Both the position numbers and the translations under genes were made by a program. Positions 1 to 13,800 of a DNA stretch of 64,000 bases are shown here, piece by piece (within the stretch, counting starts at the first letter, position 1; each line of letters starts with the position of its first letter). The notes under the pieces were generated by a model that was given only the letters and a program-made list of their open reading frames with translations, was not told where the DNA came from and did not search any database. Origin of the DNA: Rhytidiadelphus loreus (taxonomy: Eukaryota; Streptophyta; Bryopsida; Hypnales; Hylocomiaceae); contig OX344764.1 of NCBI GenBank assembly GCA_947034895.1, positions 72,025,348 to 72,089,347 on the forward strand. Reading direction: 5' to 3'.

Positions 1-1864
1 CTTGTCTTCCTTGACCACTCTAGATTTGGAAGGATGTTCAAGCTTGGTGGCCTTGCCAAAGGAAGTAGGGAACTTGTCTTCCTTGACCACTCTAGATTTG
101 AATGATTGTTCAAGCTTGGTGGCCTTGCCAAAGGAAGTAGGGAACTTGTCTTCCTTGACCACTCAAGATTTGAATGATTGTTCAAGCTTGGTGGCCTTGC
201 CAAAGGAAGTAGGGAACTTGTCTTCCTTGACCACACTAAATTTGAATGATTGTTCAAGCTTGGTGGCCTTGCCAATGGAAGTAGGGAATTTGTCTTCCTT
301 GACCACTCTAAATTTGGAAGGATGTTCAAGCTTGGTGGCCTTGCCAAAGGAAGTAGGGAACTTGTCTTCCTTGACCACTCTAGATTTGAATGATTGTTCA
401 AGCTTGGTGGCCTTGCCAATGGAAGTTTGGAACTTGTCTTCCTTGACCACTCTCTATTTGAAAGGATGTTCAAGCTTGGTGGCCTTGCCAATGGAAGTTT
501 GGAACTTGTCTTCCTTGACCACTCTCTATTTGAAAGGATGTTCAAGCTTGGTGGCCTTGCTAAAGGATGTAGGGAACTTGTCTTCCTTGACCACTCTAAA
601 TTTGAATGATTGTTCAAGCTTGGTGGCCTTGCCAATGGAAATTTGGAACTTGTCTTCCTTGACCACTCTCTATTTGAAAGGATGTTCAAGCTTGGAGGCC
701 TTGCCAATGGAAGTTTGGAACTTGTCTTCCTTGACCACTCTCTATTTCAAAGGATGTTCAAGCTTGGTGGCCTTGCCAAAGGAAGTAGGGAACTTGTCTT
801 CCTTGACCACTCTCTATTTGAATTATTGTTCAAGCGTGGTGGCCTTGCCAAAGGAAGTAGAGAACTTGTCTTCCTTGACCTCTCTAGATTTGAATGATTG
901 TTCAAGCTTGGTGGCCTTGCCAATGGAAGTACGGAACTTGTCTTCCTTGACCACTCTAGATTTGAATGATTGTTCAAGCTTGGTGGCCTTGCCAATGGAA
1001 GTAGGGAACTTGTCTTCCTTGACCATTCTAGATTTGGAAGGATGTTCAAGCTTGGTGGCCTTGCTAAAGGAAGTAGGGAACTTGTCTTCCTTGACCACTC
1101 TAGATTTGACTGATTGTTCAAGTTTGGTGGCCTTGCCAATGGAAATTTGGAACTTGTCTTCCTTGACCACTCTCTATTTGAAAGGATGTTCAAGCTTGGT
1201 GGCCTTGCCAATGGAAGTTTGGAACTTGTCTTCCTTGACCACTCTCTATTTGGAAGGATGTTCAAGCTTGGTGGCCTTGCCAAAGGAAGTAGGGAACTTG
1301 TCTTCCTTGACCACTCTAAATTTGGAAGGATGTTCAAGCTTGGTGGCCTTGCCAATGGAGGTAGGGAACTTGTCTTCCTTGACCACTCTAAATTTGGAAG
1401 GATGTTCAAGCTTGGTGGCCTTGCTAATGGAAGTAGGGAACTTGCCTTCCTTGACCACTCTAGATTTGAATGATTGTTCAAGCTTGGTGGCCTTGCCAAT
1501 GGAAGTAGGGAACTTGTCTTCCTTGACCACTCTAAATTTGAAAGGATGTTCAAGCTTGGTGGCCTTGCCAGAGGAACTAGGGAACTTGTCTTCCTTGACC
1601 ACTCTAAATTTGCGTTTGTGTTCAAGCTTGGTGGCCTTCCCAGAGGAAGTAGGGAACTTGTCTTCCTTGACCACTCTAGATTTGGAAGGATGTTCAAGCT
1701 TTGTGGCCTTGCTAAAGGAAGTAGGGAACTTGTCTTCCTTGACCACTCTAGATTTGAATGATTGGTCAAGCTTGGTGACCTTGCCAAAAGAAGTAGGGAA
1801 CTTGTCTTCCTTGACCACTCTAAATTTGAAAGGATGTTCAAGCTTGGTGGCCTTGCCAGAGGAA
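1..1864 (+). repeat. Long duplication, copy at 11593-13456 (161 units apart)
   Basis: Bases 1-1864 match 11593-13456 with an offset of 11592 bp (161 x 72). Shared rare variants include the AAGCGTGG unit (near 833 and 12425), CTAAAGGATGTAGG (near 571 and 12163) and the RLC units. I noticed no difference up to the divergence at 1865/13457. The left limit is outside the window. A third partial copy lies at about 17.24-17.9 kb. Confidence 0.88.
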
Positions 1865-4800
1865 GTAGGGAACTTGTCTTCCTTGACCACTCTAGATTTG
1901 GAAGGATGTTCAAGCTTTGTGGCCTTGCTAAAGGAAGTAGGGAACTTGTCTTCCTTGACCACTCTAGATTTGAATGATTGTTCAAGCTTGGTGGCCTTGC
2001 CAAAGGAAGTAGGGAACTTGTCTTCCTTGACCACACTAAATTTGAATGATTGTTCAAGCTTGGTGGCCTTGCCAATGGAAGTAGGGAATTTGTCTTCCTT
2101 GACCACTCTAAATTTGGAAGGATGTTCAAGCTTGGTGGCCTTGCCAAAGGAAGTAGGGAACTTGTCTTCCTTGACCACTCTAGATTTGAATGATTGTTCA
2201 AGCTTGGTGGCCTTGCCAATGGAAGTTTGGAACTTGTCTTCCTTGACCACTCTCTATTTGATAGGATGTTCAAGCTTGGTGGCCTTGCCAATGGAAGTAG
2301 GGAACTTGTCTTCCTTGACCACTCTAAATTTGGAAGGATGTTCAAGCTTGGTGGCCTTGCCAAAGGAAGTAGGGAACTTGTCTTCCTTGACCACTCTAGA
2401 TTTGAATGATTGTTCAAGCTTGGTGGCCTTGCCAATGGAAGTAGGGAACTTGTCTTCCTTGACCACTCTAGATTTGGAAGGATGTTCAAGCTTGGTGGCC
2501 TTGCCAAAGGAAGTAGGGAACTTGTCTTCCTTGACCACTCTAAATTTGGAAGGATGTTCAAGCTTGGTGGCCTTGCCAAAGGAAGTAGGGAACTTGTCTT
2601 CCTTGACCACTCTAGATTTGAATGAATGTTCAAGCTTGGTGGCCTTGCCAATGGAAGTAGGGAACTTGTCTTCCTTGACCACTCTAAATTTGGAAGGATG
2701 TTCAAGCTTGGTGGCCTTGCCAAAGGAAGTAGGGAACTTGTCTTCCTTGACCACTCTAGATTTGAATGATTGTTCAAGCTTGGTGGCCTTGCCAATGGAA
2801 GTAGGGAACTTGTCTTCCTTGACCACTCTAAATTTGGAAGGATGTTCAAGCTTGGTGGCCTTGCCAAAGGAAGTAGGGAACTTGTCTTCCTTGACCACTC
2901 TAGATTTGAATGATTGTTCAAGCTTGGTGGCCTTGCCAATGGAAGTAGGGAACTTGTCTTCCTTGACCACTCTAAATTTGGAAGGATGTTCAAGCTTGGT
3001 GGCCTTGCCAAAGGAAGTAGGGAACTTGTCTTCCTTGACCACTCTAAATTTGGAAGGATGTTCAAGCTTGGTGGCCTTGCCAAAGGAAGTAGGGAACTTG
3101 TCTTCCTTGACCACTCTAGATTTGAAAGGATGTTCAAGCTTGGTGGCCTTGCCAAAGGAAGTAGGGAACTTGTCTTCCTTGACCACTCTAGATTTGAATG
3201 ATTGTTCAAGCTTGGTGGCCTTGCCAATGGAAGTAGGGAACTTGTCTTCCTTGACCACTCTAAATTTGGAAGGATGTTCAAGCTTGGTGGCCTTGCCAAA
3301 GGAAGTAGGGAACTTGTCTTCCTTGACCACTCTAGATTTGATTGGATGTTCAAGCTTGGTGGCCTTGCCAACGGAAGTAGGGAATTTGTCTTCCTTGACC
3401 ACTCTAGATTTGGAAGGATGTTCAAGCTTGGTGGCCTTGCCAAACGAAGTAGGGAACTTGTCTTCCTTGACTATTCTACTTTTGAAAGGATGTTCAAGCT
3501 TGGTGGCCTTGCCAAAGGAACTAGGGAACTTGTCTTCCTTGACCACTCTAAATTTGGAAGGATGTTCAAGCTTGGTGGCCTTGCCAAAGGAAGTAGGGAA
3601 CTTGTCTTCCTTGACTACTCTAGATTTGAATGATTGTTCAAGCTTGGTGGCCTTGCCAATAGAAGTAGGGAACTTGTCTTCCTTGACCACTCTAGATTTG
3701 AATGATTGTTCAAGCTTGGTGGCCTTGCCAATGGAAGTAGGGAACTTGTCTTCCTTGACCACTCTAAATTTGGAAGGATGTTCAAGCTTGGTGGCCTTGC
3801 CAAAGGAAGTAGGGAACTTGTCTTCCTTGACCACTCTAGATTTGAAAGGATGTTCAAGCTTGGTGGCCTTGCCAAAGGAAGTTTGGAACTTGTCTTCCTT
3901 GACCACTCTAGATTTGAATGATTGTTCAAGCTTGGTGGCCTTGCCAATGGAAGTAGGGAACTTGTCTTCCTTGACCACTCTAAATTTGGAAGGATGTTCA
4001 AGCTTGGTGGCCTTGCCAAAGGAAGTAGGGAACTTGTCTTCTTTGACCACTCTAGATTTGATTGGATGTTCAAGCTTGGTGGCCTTGCCAACGGAAGTAG
4101 GGAATTTGTCTTCCTTGACCACTCTAGATTTGGAAGGATGTTCAAGCTTGGTGGCCTTGCCAAACGAAGTAGGGAACTTGTCTTCCTTGACTATTCTACT
4201 TTTGAAAGGATGTTCAAGCTTGGTGGCCTTGCCAAAGGAACTAGGGAACTTGTCTTCCTTGACCACTCTAAATTTGGAAGGATGTTCAAGCTTGGTGGCC
4301 TTGCCAAAGGAAGTAGGGAACTTGTCTTCCTTGACTACTCTAGATTTGAATGATTGTTCAAGCTTGGTGGCCTTGCCAATAGAAGTAGGGAACTTGTCTT
4401 CCTTGACCACTCTAAATTTGGAAGGATGTTCAAGCTTGGTGGCCTTGCCAATGGAAGTAGGGAACTTGTCTTCCTTGACCACTCTAGATTTGAATGATTG
4501 TTCAAGCTTGGTGGCCCTGCCAATGGAAGTAGGGAACTTGTCTTCCTTGACCACTGTAAATTTGGAAGGATGTTCAAGCTTGGTGGCCTTGCCAATGGAA
4601 GTAGGGAACTTGTCTTCCTTGACCACTCTAAATTTGGAAGGATGTTCAAGCTTGGTGGCCTTGCCAAAGGAAGTAGGGAACTTGTCTTCCTTGACCACTC
4701 TAGATTTGAAAGGATGTTCAAGCTTGGTGGCCTTGCCAAAGGAAGTTTGGAACTTGTCTTCCTTGACCACTCTAGATTTGAATGATTGTTCAAGCTTGGT

Positions 4801-7800
4801 GGCCTTGCCAATGGAAGTAGGGAACTTGTCTTCCTTGACCACTCTAAATTTGGAAGGATGTTCAAGCTTGGTGGCCTTGCCAAAGGAAGTAGGGAACTTG
4901 TCTTCTTTGACCACTCTAGATTTGATTGGATGTTCAAGCTTGGTGGCCTTGCCAACGGAAGTAGGGAATTTGTCTTCCTTGACCACTCTAGATTTGGAAG
5001 GATGTTCAAGCTTGGTGGCCTTGCCAAACGAAGTAGGGAACTTGTCTTCCTTGACTATTCTACTTTTGAAAGGATGTTCAAGCTTGGTGGCCTTGCCAAA
5101 GGAACTAGGGAACTTGTCTTCCTTGACCACTCTAAATTTGGAAGGATGTTCAAGCTTGGTGGCCTTGCCAATGGAAGTACGGAACTTGTCTTCCTTGACC
5201 ACTCTAGATTTGAATGATTGTTCAAGCTTGGTGGCCTTGCCAATGGAAGTAGGGAACTTGTCTTCCTTGACCATTCTAGATTTGGAAGGATGTTCAAGCT
5301 TGGTGGCCTTGCTAAAGGAAGTAGGGAACTTGTCTTCCTTGACCACTCTAGATTTGACTGATTGTTCAAGTTTGGTGGCCTTGCCAATGGAAATTTGGAA
5401 CTTGTCTTCCTTGACCACTCTCTATTTGAAAGGATGTTCAAGCTTGGTGGCCTTGCCAATGGAAGTTTGGAACTTGTCTTCCTTGACCACTCTCTATTTG
5501 GAAGGATGTTCAAGCTTGGTGGCCTTGCCAAAGGAAGTAGGGAACTTGTCTTCCTTGACCACTCTAAATTTGGAAGGATGTTCAAGCTTGGTGGCCTTGC
5601 CAATGGAGGTAGGGAACTTGTCTTCCTTGACCACTCTAAATTTGGAAGGATGTTCAAGCTTGGTGGCCTTGCTAATGGAAGTAGGGAACTTGCCTTCCTT
5701 GACCACTCTAGATTTGAATGATTGTTCAAGCTTGGTGGCCTTGCCAATGGAAGTAGGGAACTTGTCTTCCTTGACCACTCTAAATTTGGAAGGATGTTCA
5801 AGCTTGGTGGCCTTGCCAAAGGAAGTAGGGAACTTGTCTTCCTTGACCACTCTAGATTTGAAAGGATGTTCAAGCTTGGTGGCCTTGCCAAAGGAAGTTT
5901 GGAACTTGTCTTCCTTGACCACTCTAGATTTGAATGATTGTTCAAGCTTGGTGGCCTTGCCAATGGAAGTAGGGAACTTGTCTTCCTTGACCACTCTAAA
6001 TTTGGAAGGATGTTCAAGCTTGGTGGCCTTGCCAAAGGAAGTAGGGAACTTGTCTTCTTTGACCACTCTAGATTTGATTGGATGTTCAAGCTTGGTGGCC
6101 TTGCCAACGGAAGTAGGGAATTTGTCTTCCTTGACCACTCTAGATTTGGAAGGATGTTCAAGCTTGGTGGCCTTGCCAAACGAAGTAGGGAACTTGTCTT
6201 CCTTGACTATTCTACTTTTGAAAGGATGTTCAAGCTTGGTGGCCTTGCCAAAGGAACTAGGGAACTTGTCTTCCTTGACCACTCTAAATTTGGAAGGATG
6301 TTCAAGCTTGGTGGCCTTGCCAATGGAAGTACGGAACTTGTCTTCCTTGACCACTCTAGATTTGAATGATTGTTCAAGCTTGGTGGCCTTGCCAATGGAA
6401 GTAGGGAACTTGTCTTCCTTGACCATTCTAGATTTGGAAGGATGTTCAAGCTTGGTGGCCTTGCTAAAGGAAGTAGGGAACTTGTCTTCCTTGACCACTC
6501 TAGATTTGACTGATTGTTCAAGTTTGGTGGCCTTGCCAATGGAAATTTGGAACTTGTCTTCCTTGACCACTCTCTATTTGAAAGGATGTTCAAGCTTGGT
6601 GGCCTTGCCAATGGAAGTTTGGAACTTGTCTTCCTTGACCACTCTCTATTTGGAAGGATGTTCAAGCTTGGTGGCCTTGCCAAAGGAAGTAGGGAACTTG
6701 TCTTCCTTGACCACTCTAAATTTGGAAGGATGTTCAAGCTTGGTGGCCTTGCCAATGGAGGTAGGGAACTTGTCTTCCTTGACCACTCTAAATTTGGAAG
6801 GATGTTCAAGCTTGGTGGCCTTGCTAATGGAAGTAGGGAACTTGCCTTCCTTGACCACTCTAGATTTGAATGATTGTTCAAGCTTGGTGGCCTTGCCAAT
6901 GGAAGTAGGGAACTTGTCTTCCTTGACCACTCTAAATTTGAAAGGATGTTCAAGCTTGGTGGCCTTGCCAGAGGAACTAGGGAACTTGTCTTCCTTGACC
7001 ACTCTAAATTTGCGTTTGTGTTCAAGCTTGGTGGCCTTCCCAGAGGAAGTAGGGAACTTGTCTTCCTTGACCACTCTAGATTTGGAAGGATGTTCAAGCT
7101 TTGTGGCCTTGCTAAAGGAAGTAGGGAACTTGTCTTCCTTGACCACTCTAGATTTGAATGATTGGTCAAGCTTGGTGACCTTGCCAAAAGAAGTAGGGAA
7201 CTTGTCTTCCTTGACCACTCTAAATTTGAAAGGATGTTCAAGCTTGGTGGCCTTGCCAGAGGAAGTAGGGAACTTGTCTTCCTTGACCACTCTAGATTTG
7301 GAAGGATGTTCAAGCTTTGTGGCCTTGCTAAAGGAAGTAGGGAACTTGTCTTCCTTGACCACTCTAGATTTGAATGATTGTTCAAGCTTGGTGGCCTTGC
7401 CAAAGGAAGTAGGGAACTTGTCTTCCTTGACCACACTAAATTTGAATGATTGTTCAAGCTTGGTGGCCTTGCCAATGGAAGTAGGGAATTTGTCTTCCTT
7501 GACCACTCTAAATTTGGAAGGATGTTCAAGCTTGGTGGCCTTGCCAAAGGAAGTAGGGAACTTGTCTTCCTTGACCACTCTAGATTTGAATGATTGTTCA
7601 AGCTTGGTGGCCTTGCCAATGGAAGTTTGGAACTTGTCTTCCTTGACCACTCTCTATTTGATAGGATGTTCAAGCTTGGTGGCCTTGCCAATGGAAGTAG
7701 GGAACTTGTCTTCCTTGACCACTCTAAATTTGGAAGGATGTTCAAGCTTGGTGGCCTTGCCAAAGGAAGTAGGGAACTTGTCTTCCTTGACCACTCTAGA

Positions 7801-10800
7801 TTTGAATGATTGTTCAAGCTTGGTGGCCTTGCCAATGGAAGTAGGGAACTTGTCTTCCTTGACCACTCTAGATTTGGAAGGATGTTCAAGCTTGGTGGCC
7901 TTGCCAAAGGAAGTAGGGAACTTGTCTTCCTTGACCACTCTAAATTTGGAAGGATGTTCAAGCTTGGTGGCCTTGCCAAAGGAAGTAGGGAACTTGTCTT
8001 CCTTGACCACTCTAGATTTGAATGATTGTTCAAGCTTGGTGGCCTTGCCAATGGAAGTAGGGAACTTGTCTTCCTTGACCACTCTAAATTTGGAAGGATG
8101 TTCAAGCTTGGTGGCCTTGCCAAAGGAAGTAGGGAACTTGTCTTCCTTGACCACTCTAGATTTGAATGATTGTTCAAGCTTGGTGGCCTTGCCAATGGAA
8201 GTAGGGAACTTGTCTTCCTTGACCACTCTAAATTTGGAAGGATGTTCAAGCTTGGTGGCCTTGCCAAAGGAAGTAGGGAACTTGTCTTCCTTGACCACTC
8301 TAGATTTGAATGATTGTTCAAGCTTGGTGGCCTTGCCAATGGAAGTAGGGAACTTGTCTTCCTTGACCACTCTAAATTTGGAAGGATGTTCAAGCTTGGT
8401 GGCCTTGCCAAAGGAAGTAGGGAACTTGTCTTCCTTGACCACTCTAAATTTGGAAGGATGTTCAAGCTTGGTGGCCTTGCCAAAGGAAGTAGGGAACTTG
8501 TCTTCCTTGACCACTCTAGATTTGAAAGGATGTTCAAGCTTGGTGGCCTTGCCAAAGGAAGTAGGGAACTTGTCTTCCTTGACCACTCTAGATTTGAATG
8601 ATTGTTCAAGCTTGGTGGCCTTGCCAATGGAAGTAGGGAACTTGTCTTCCTTGACCACTCTAAATTTGGAAGGATGTTCAAGCTTGGTGGCCTTGCCAAA
8701 GGAAGTAGGGAACTTGTCTTCCTTGACCACTCTAGATTTGATTGGATGTTCAAGCTTGGTGGCCTTGCCAACGGAAGTAGGGAATTTGTCTTCCTTGACC
8801 ACTCTAGATTTGGAAGGATGTTCAAGCTTGGTGGCCTTGCCAAACGAAGTAGGGAACTTGTCTTCCTTGACTATTCTACTTTTGAAAGGATGTTCAAGCT
8901 TGGTGGCCTTGCCAAAGGAACTAGGGAACTTGTCTTCCTTGACCACTCTAAATTTGGAAGGATGTTCAAGCTTGGTGGCCTTGCCAAAGGAAGTAGGGAA
9001 CTTGTCTTCCTTGACTACTCTAGATTTGAATGATTGTTCAAGCTTGGTGGCCTTGCCAATAGAAGTAGGGAACTTGTCTTCCTTGACCACTCTAGATTTG
9101 AATGATTGTTCAAGCTTGGTGGCCTTGCCAATGGAAGTAGGGAACTTGTCTTCCTTGACCACTCTAAATTTGGAAGGATGTTCAAGCTTGGTGGCCTTGC
9201 CAAAGGAAGTAGGGAACTTGTCTTCCTTGACCACTCTAGATTTGAAAGGATGTTCAAGCTTGGTGGCCTTGCCAAAGGAAGTTTGGAACTTGTCTTCCTT
9301 GACCACTCTAGATTTGAATGATTGTTCAAGCTTGGTGGCCTTGCCAAAGGAAGTAGGGAACTTGTCTTCCTTGACCACTCTAAATTTGGAAGGATGTTCA
9401 AGCTTGGTGGCCTTGCCAAAGGAAGTAGGGAACTTGTCTTCGTTGACCACTCTAGATTTGATTGGATGTTCAAGCTTGGTGGCCTTGCCAACGGAAGTAG
9501 GGAATTTGTCTTCCTTGACCACTCTAGATTTGGAAGGATGTTCAAGCTTGGTGGCCTTGCCAAACGAAGTAGGGAACTTGTCTTCCTTGACTATTCTACT
9601 TTTGAAAGGATGTTCAAGCTTGGTGGCCTTGCCAAAGGAACTAGGGAACTTGTCTTCCTTGACCACTCTAAATTTGGAAGGATGTTCAAGCTTGGTGGCC
9701 TTGCCAAAGGAAGTAGGGAACTTGTCTTCCTTGACTACTCTAGATTTGAATGATTGTTCAAGCTTGGTGGCCTTGCCAATAGAAGTAGGGAACTTGTCTT
9801 CCTTGACCACTCTAAATTTGGAAGGATGTTCAAGCTTGGTGGCCTTGCCAATGGAAGTAGGGAACTTGTCTTCCTTGACCACTCTAGATTTGAATGATTG
9901 TTCAAGCTTGGTGGCCCTGCCAATGGAAGTAGGGAACTTGTCTTCCTTGACCACTGTAAATTTGGAAGGATGTTCAAGCTTGGTGGCCTTGCTAAAGGAA
10001 GTAGGGAACTTGTCTTCCTTGACTACTCTAGATTTGTATGAATGTTCAAGCTTGGTGGCCTTGCCAATGGAAGTAGGGAACTTGTCTTCCTTGACCACTC
10101 TAAATTTGGAAGGATGTTCAAGCTTGGTGGCCTTGCCAAAGGAAGTAGGGAACTTGTCTTCCTTGACTACTTTAGATTTGAATGATTGTTCAAGCTTGGT
10201 GGCCTTGCCAATAGAAGTAGGGAACTTGTCTTCCTTGACCACTCTAAATTTGGAAGGATGTTCCAGCTTGGTGGCCTTGCCAAAGGAAGTAGGGAACTTG
10301 TCTTCCTTGACCACTCTAGATTTGAATGATTGTTCAAGCTTGGTGGCCTTGCCAATGGAAGTAGGGAACTTGTCTTCCTTGACCACTCTAAATTTGGAAG
10401 GATGTTCAAGCTTGGTGGCCTTGCCAAAGGAAGTAGGGAACTTGTCTTCCTTGACCACTCTAGATTTGAAAGGATGTTCAAGCTTGGTGGCCTTGCCAAA
10501 GGAAGTAGGGAACTTGTCTTCCTTGACCACTCTAAATTTGGAAGGATGTTCAAGCTTGGTGGCCTTGCCAATGGAAGTAGGGAACTTGTCTTCCTTGACC
10601 TCTCTAAATTTGGAAGGATGTTCAAGCTTGGTGGCCTTGCCAAAGGAAGTAGGGAACTTGTCTTCCTTGACCACTCTAGATTTGATTGGATGTTCAAGCT
10701 TGGTGGCCTTGCCAACGGAAGTAGGGAATTTGTCTTCCTTGACCACTCTAGATTTGGAAGGATGTTCAAGCTTGGTGGCCTTGCCAAACGAAGTAGGGAA

Positions 10801-13800
10801 CTTGTCTTCCTTGACTATTCTACTTTTTAAAGGATGTTCAAGCTTGGTGGCCTTGCCAAAGGAACTAGGGAACTTGTCTTCCTTGACCACTCTAGATTTG
10901 ATTGGATGTTCAAGCTTGGTGGCCTTGCCAGAGGAAGTAGGGAACTTGTCTTCCTTGACCACTCTAGATTTGGAAGGATGTTCAAGCTTGGTGGCCTTGC
11001 TAAAGGAAGTAGGGAACTTGTCTTCCTTGACTACTCTAGATTTGTATGATTGTTCAAGCTTGGTGGCCTTGCCAATGGAAGTAGGGAACTTGTCTTCCTT
11101 GACCACTCTAAATTTGGAAGGATGTTCAAGCTTGGTGGCCTTGCTAAAGGAAGTAGGGAACTTGTCTTCCTTGACCACTCTAGATTTGAATGATTGTTCA
11201 AGCTTGGTGGCCTTGCCAATGGAAGTAGGGAACTTGTCTTCCTTGACCACTCTAAATTTGGAAGGATGTTCAAGCTTGGTGGCCTTGCTAAAGGAAGTAG
11301 GGAACTTGTCTTCCTTGACCACTCTAGATTTGAATGATTGTTCAAGTTTGGTGGCCTTGCTAAAGGAAGTAGGGAACTTGTCTTCCTTGACCACTCTAGA
11401 TTTGAATGATTGTTCAAGCTTGGTGGCCTTGCCAATGGAAGTAGGGAACTTGTCTTCCTTGACCACTCTAAATTTGGAAGGATGTTCAAGCTTGGTGGCC
11501 TTGCCAAAGGAAGTAGGGAACTTGTCTTCCTTGACTACTCTAGATTTGAATGATTGTTCAAGCTTGGTGGCCTTGCCAATGGAAGTAGGGAACTTGTCTT
11601 CCTTGACCACTCTAGATTTGGAAGGATGTTCAAGCTTGGTGGCCTTGCCAAAGGAAGTAGGGAACTTGTCTTCCTTGACCACTCTAGATTTGAATGATTG
11701 TTCAAGCTTGGTGGCCTTGCCAAAGGAAGTAGGGAACTTGTCTTCCTTGACCACTCAAGATTTGAATGATTGTTCAAGCTTGGTGGCCTTGCCAAAGGAA
11801 GTAGGGAACTTGTCTTCCTTGACCACACTAAATTTGAATGATTGTTCAAGCTTGGTGGCCTTGCCAATGGAAGTAGGGAATTTGTCTTCCTTGACCACTC
11901 TAAATTTGGAAGGATGTTCAAGCTTGGTGGCCTTGCCAAAGGAAGTAGGGAACTTGTCTTCCTTGACCACTCTAGATTTGAATGATTGTTCAAGCTTGGT
12001 GGCCTTGCCAATGGAAGTTTGGAACTTGTCTTCCTTGACCACTCTCTATTTGAAAGGATGTTCAAGCTTGGTGGCCTTGCCAATGGAAGTTTGGAACTTG
12101 TCTTCCTTGACCACTCTCTATTTGAAAGGATGTTCAAGCTTGGTGGCCTTGCTAAAGGATGTAGGGAACTTGTCTTCCTTGACCACTCTAAATTTGAATG
12201 ATTGTTCAAGCTTGGTGGCCTTGCCAATGGAAATTTGGAACTTGTCTTCCTTGACCACTCTCTATTTGAAAGGATGTTCAAGCTTGGAGGCCTTGCCAAT
12301 GGAAGTTTGGAACTTGTCTTCCTTGACCACTCTCTATTTCAAAGGATGTTCAAGCTTGGTGGCCTTGCCAAAGGAAGTAGGGAACTTGTCTTCCTTGACC
12401 ACTCTCTATTTGAATTATTGTTCAAGCGTGGTGGCCTTGCCAAAGGAAGTAGAGAACTTGTCTTCCTTGACCTCTCTAGATTTGAATGATTGTTCAAGCT
12501 TGGTGGCCTTGCCAATGGAAGTACGGAACTTGTCTTCCTTGACCACTCTAGATTTGAATGATTGTTCAAGCTTGGTGGCCTTGCCAATGGAAGTAGGGAA
12601 CTTGTCTTCCTTGACCATTCTAGATTTGGAAGGATGTTCAAGCTTGGTGGCCTTGCTAAAGGAAGTAGGGAACTTGTCTTCCTTGACCACTCTAGATTTG
12701 ACTGATTGTTCAAGTTTGGTGGCCTTGCCAATGGAAATTTGGAACTTGTCTTCCTTGACCACTCTCTATTTGAAAGGATGTTCAAGCTTGGTGGCCTTGC
12801 CAATGGAAGTTTGGAACTTGTCTTCCTTGACCACTCTCTATTTGGAAGGATGTTCAAGCTTGGTGGCCTTGCCAAAGGAAGTAGGGAACTTGTCTTCCTT
12901 GACCACTCTAAATTTGGAAGGATGTTCAAGCTTGGTGGCCTTGCCAATGGAGGTAGGGAACTTGTCTTCCTTGACCACTCTAAATTTGGAAGGATGTTCA
13001 AGCTTGGTGGCCTTGCTAATGGAAGTAGGGAACTTGCCTTCCTTGACCACTCTAGATTTGAATGATTGTTCAAGCTTGGTGGCCTTGCCAATGGAAGTAG
13101 GGAACTTGTCTTCCTTGACCACTCTAAATTTGAAAGGATGTTCAAGCTTGGTGGCCTTGCCAGAGGAACTAGGGAACTTGTCTTCCTTGACCACTCTAAA
13201 TTTGCGTTTGTGTTCAAGCTTGGTGGCCTTCCCAGAGGAAGTAGGGAACTTGTCTTCCTTGACCACTCTAGATTTGGAAGGATGTTCAAGCTTTGTGGCC
13301 TTGCTAAAGGAAGTAGGGAACTTGTCTTCCTTGACCACTCTAGATTTGAATGATTGGTCAAGCTTGGTGACCTTGCCAAAAGAAGTAGGGAACTTGTCTT
13401 CCTTGACCACTCTAAATTTGAAAGGATGTTCAAGCTTGGTGGCCTTGCCAGAGGAACTAGGGAACTTGTCTTCCTTGACCACTCTAAATTTGCGTTTGTG
13501 TTCAAGCTTGGTGGCCTTGCCAGAGGAAGTAGGGAACTTGTCTTCCTTGACCACTCTAAATTTGGAAGGATGTTCAAGCTTGGTGGCCTTGCCAATGGAG
13601 GTAGGGAACTTGTCTTCCTTGACCACTCTATATTTGGAAGGATGTTCAAGCTTGGTGGCCTTGCCAATGGAGGTAGGGAACTTGTCTTCCTTGACCACTC
13701 TAAATTTGGAAGGATGTTCAAGCTTGGTGGCCTTGCCAAAGGAAGTAGGGAACTCGTCTTCTTTGACCACTCTAGATTTGAATGATTGTTCAAGCTTGGT

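Noticed and set aside
747..3443. Antisense frame with RPPSLNIL and EWSRKTSSLLPL repeats
   Set aside because: Another shadow frame of the same array, with no independent support and no known domain.
7654..11754. Long antisense open frame of lysine-rich 24-residue repeats (KEDKFPTSFGKATKLE)
   Set aside because: It is the complement of the LRR units. Its openness follows from the lack of stops in the unit, and it is cut wherever a CTCTCTATTTG type unit occurs.
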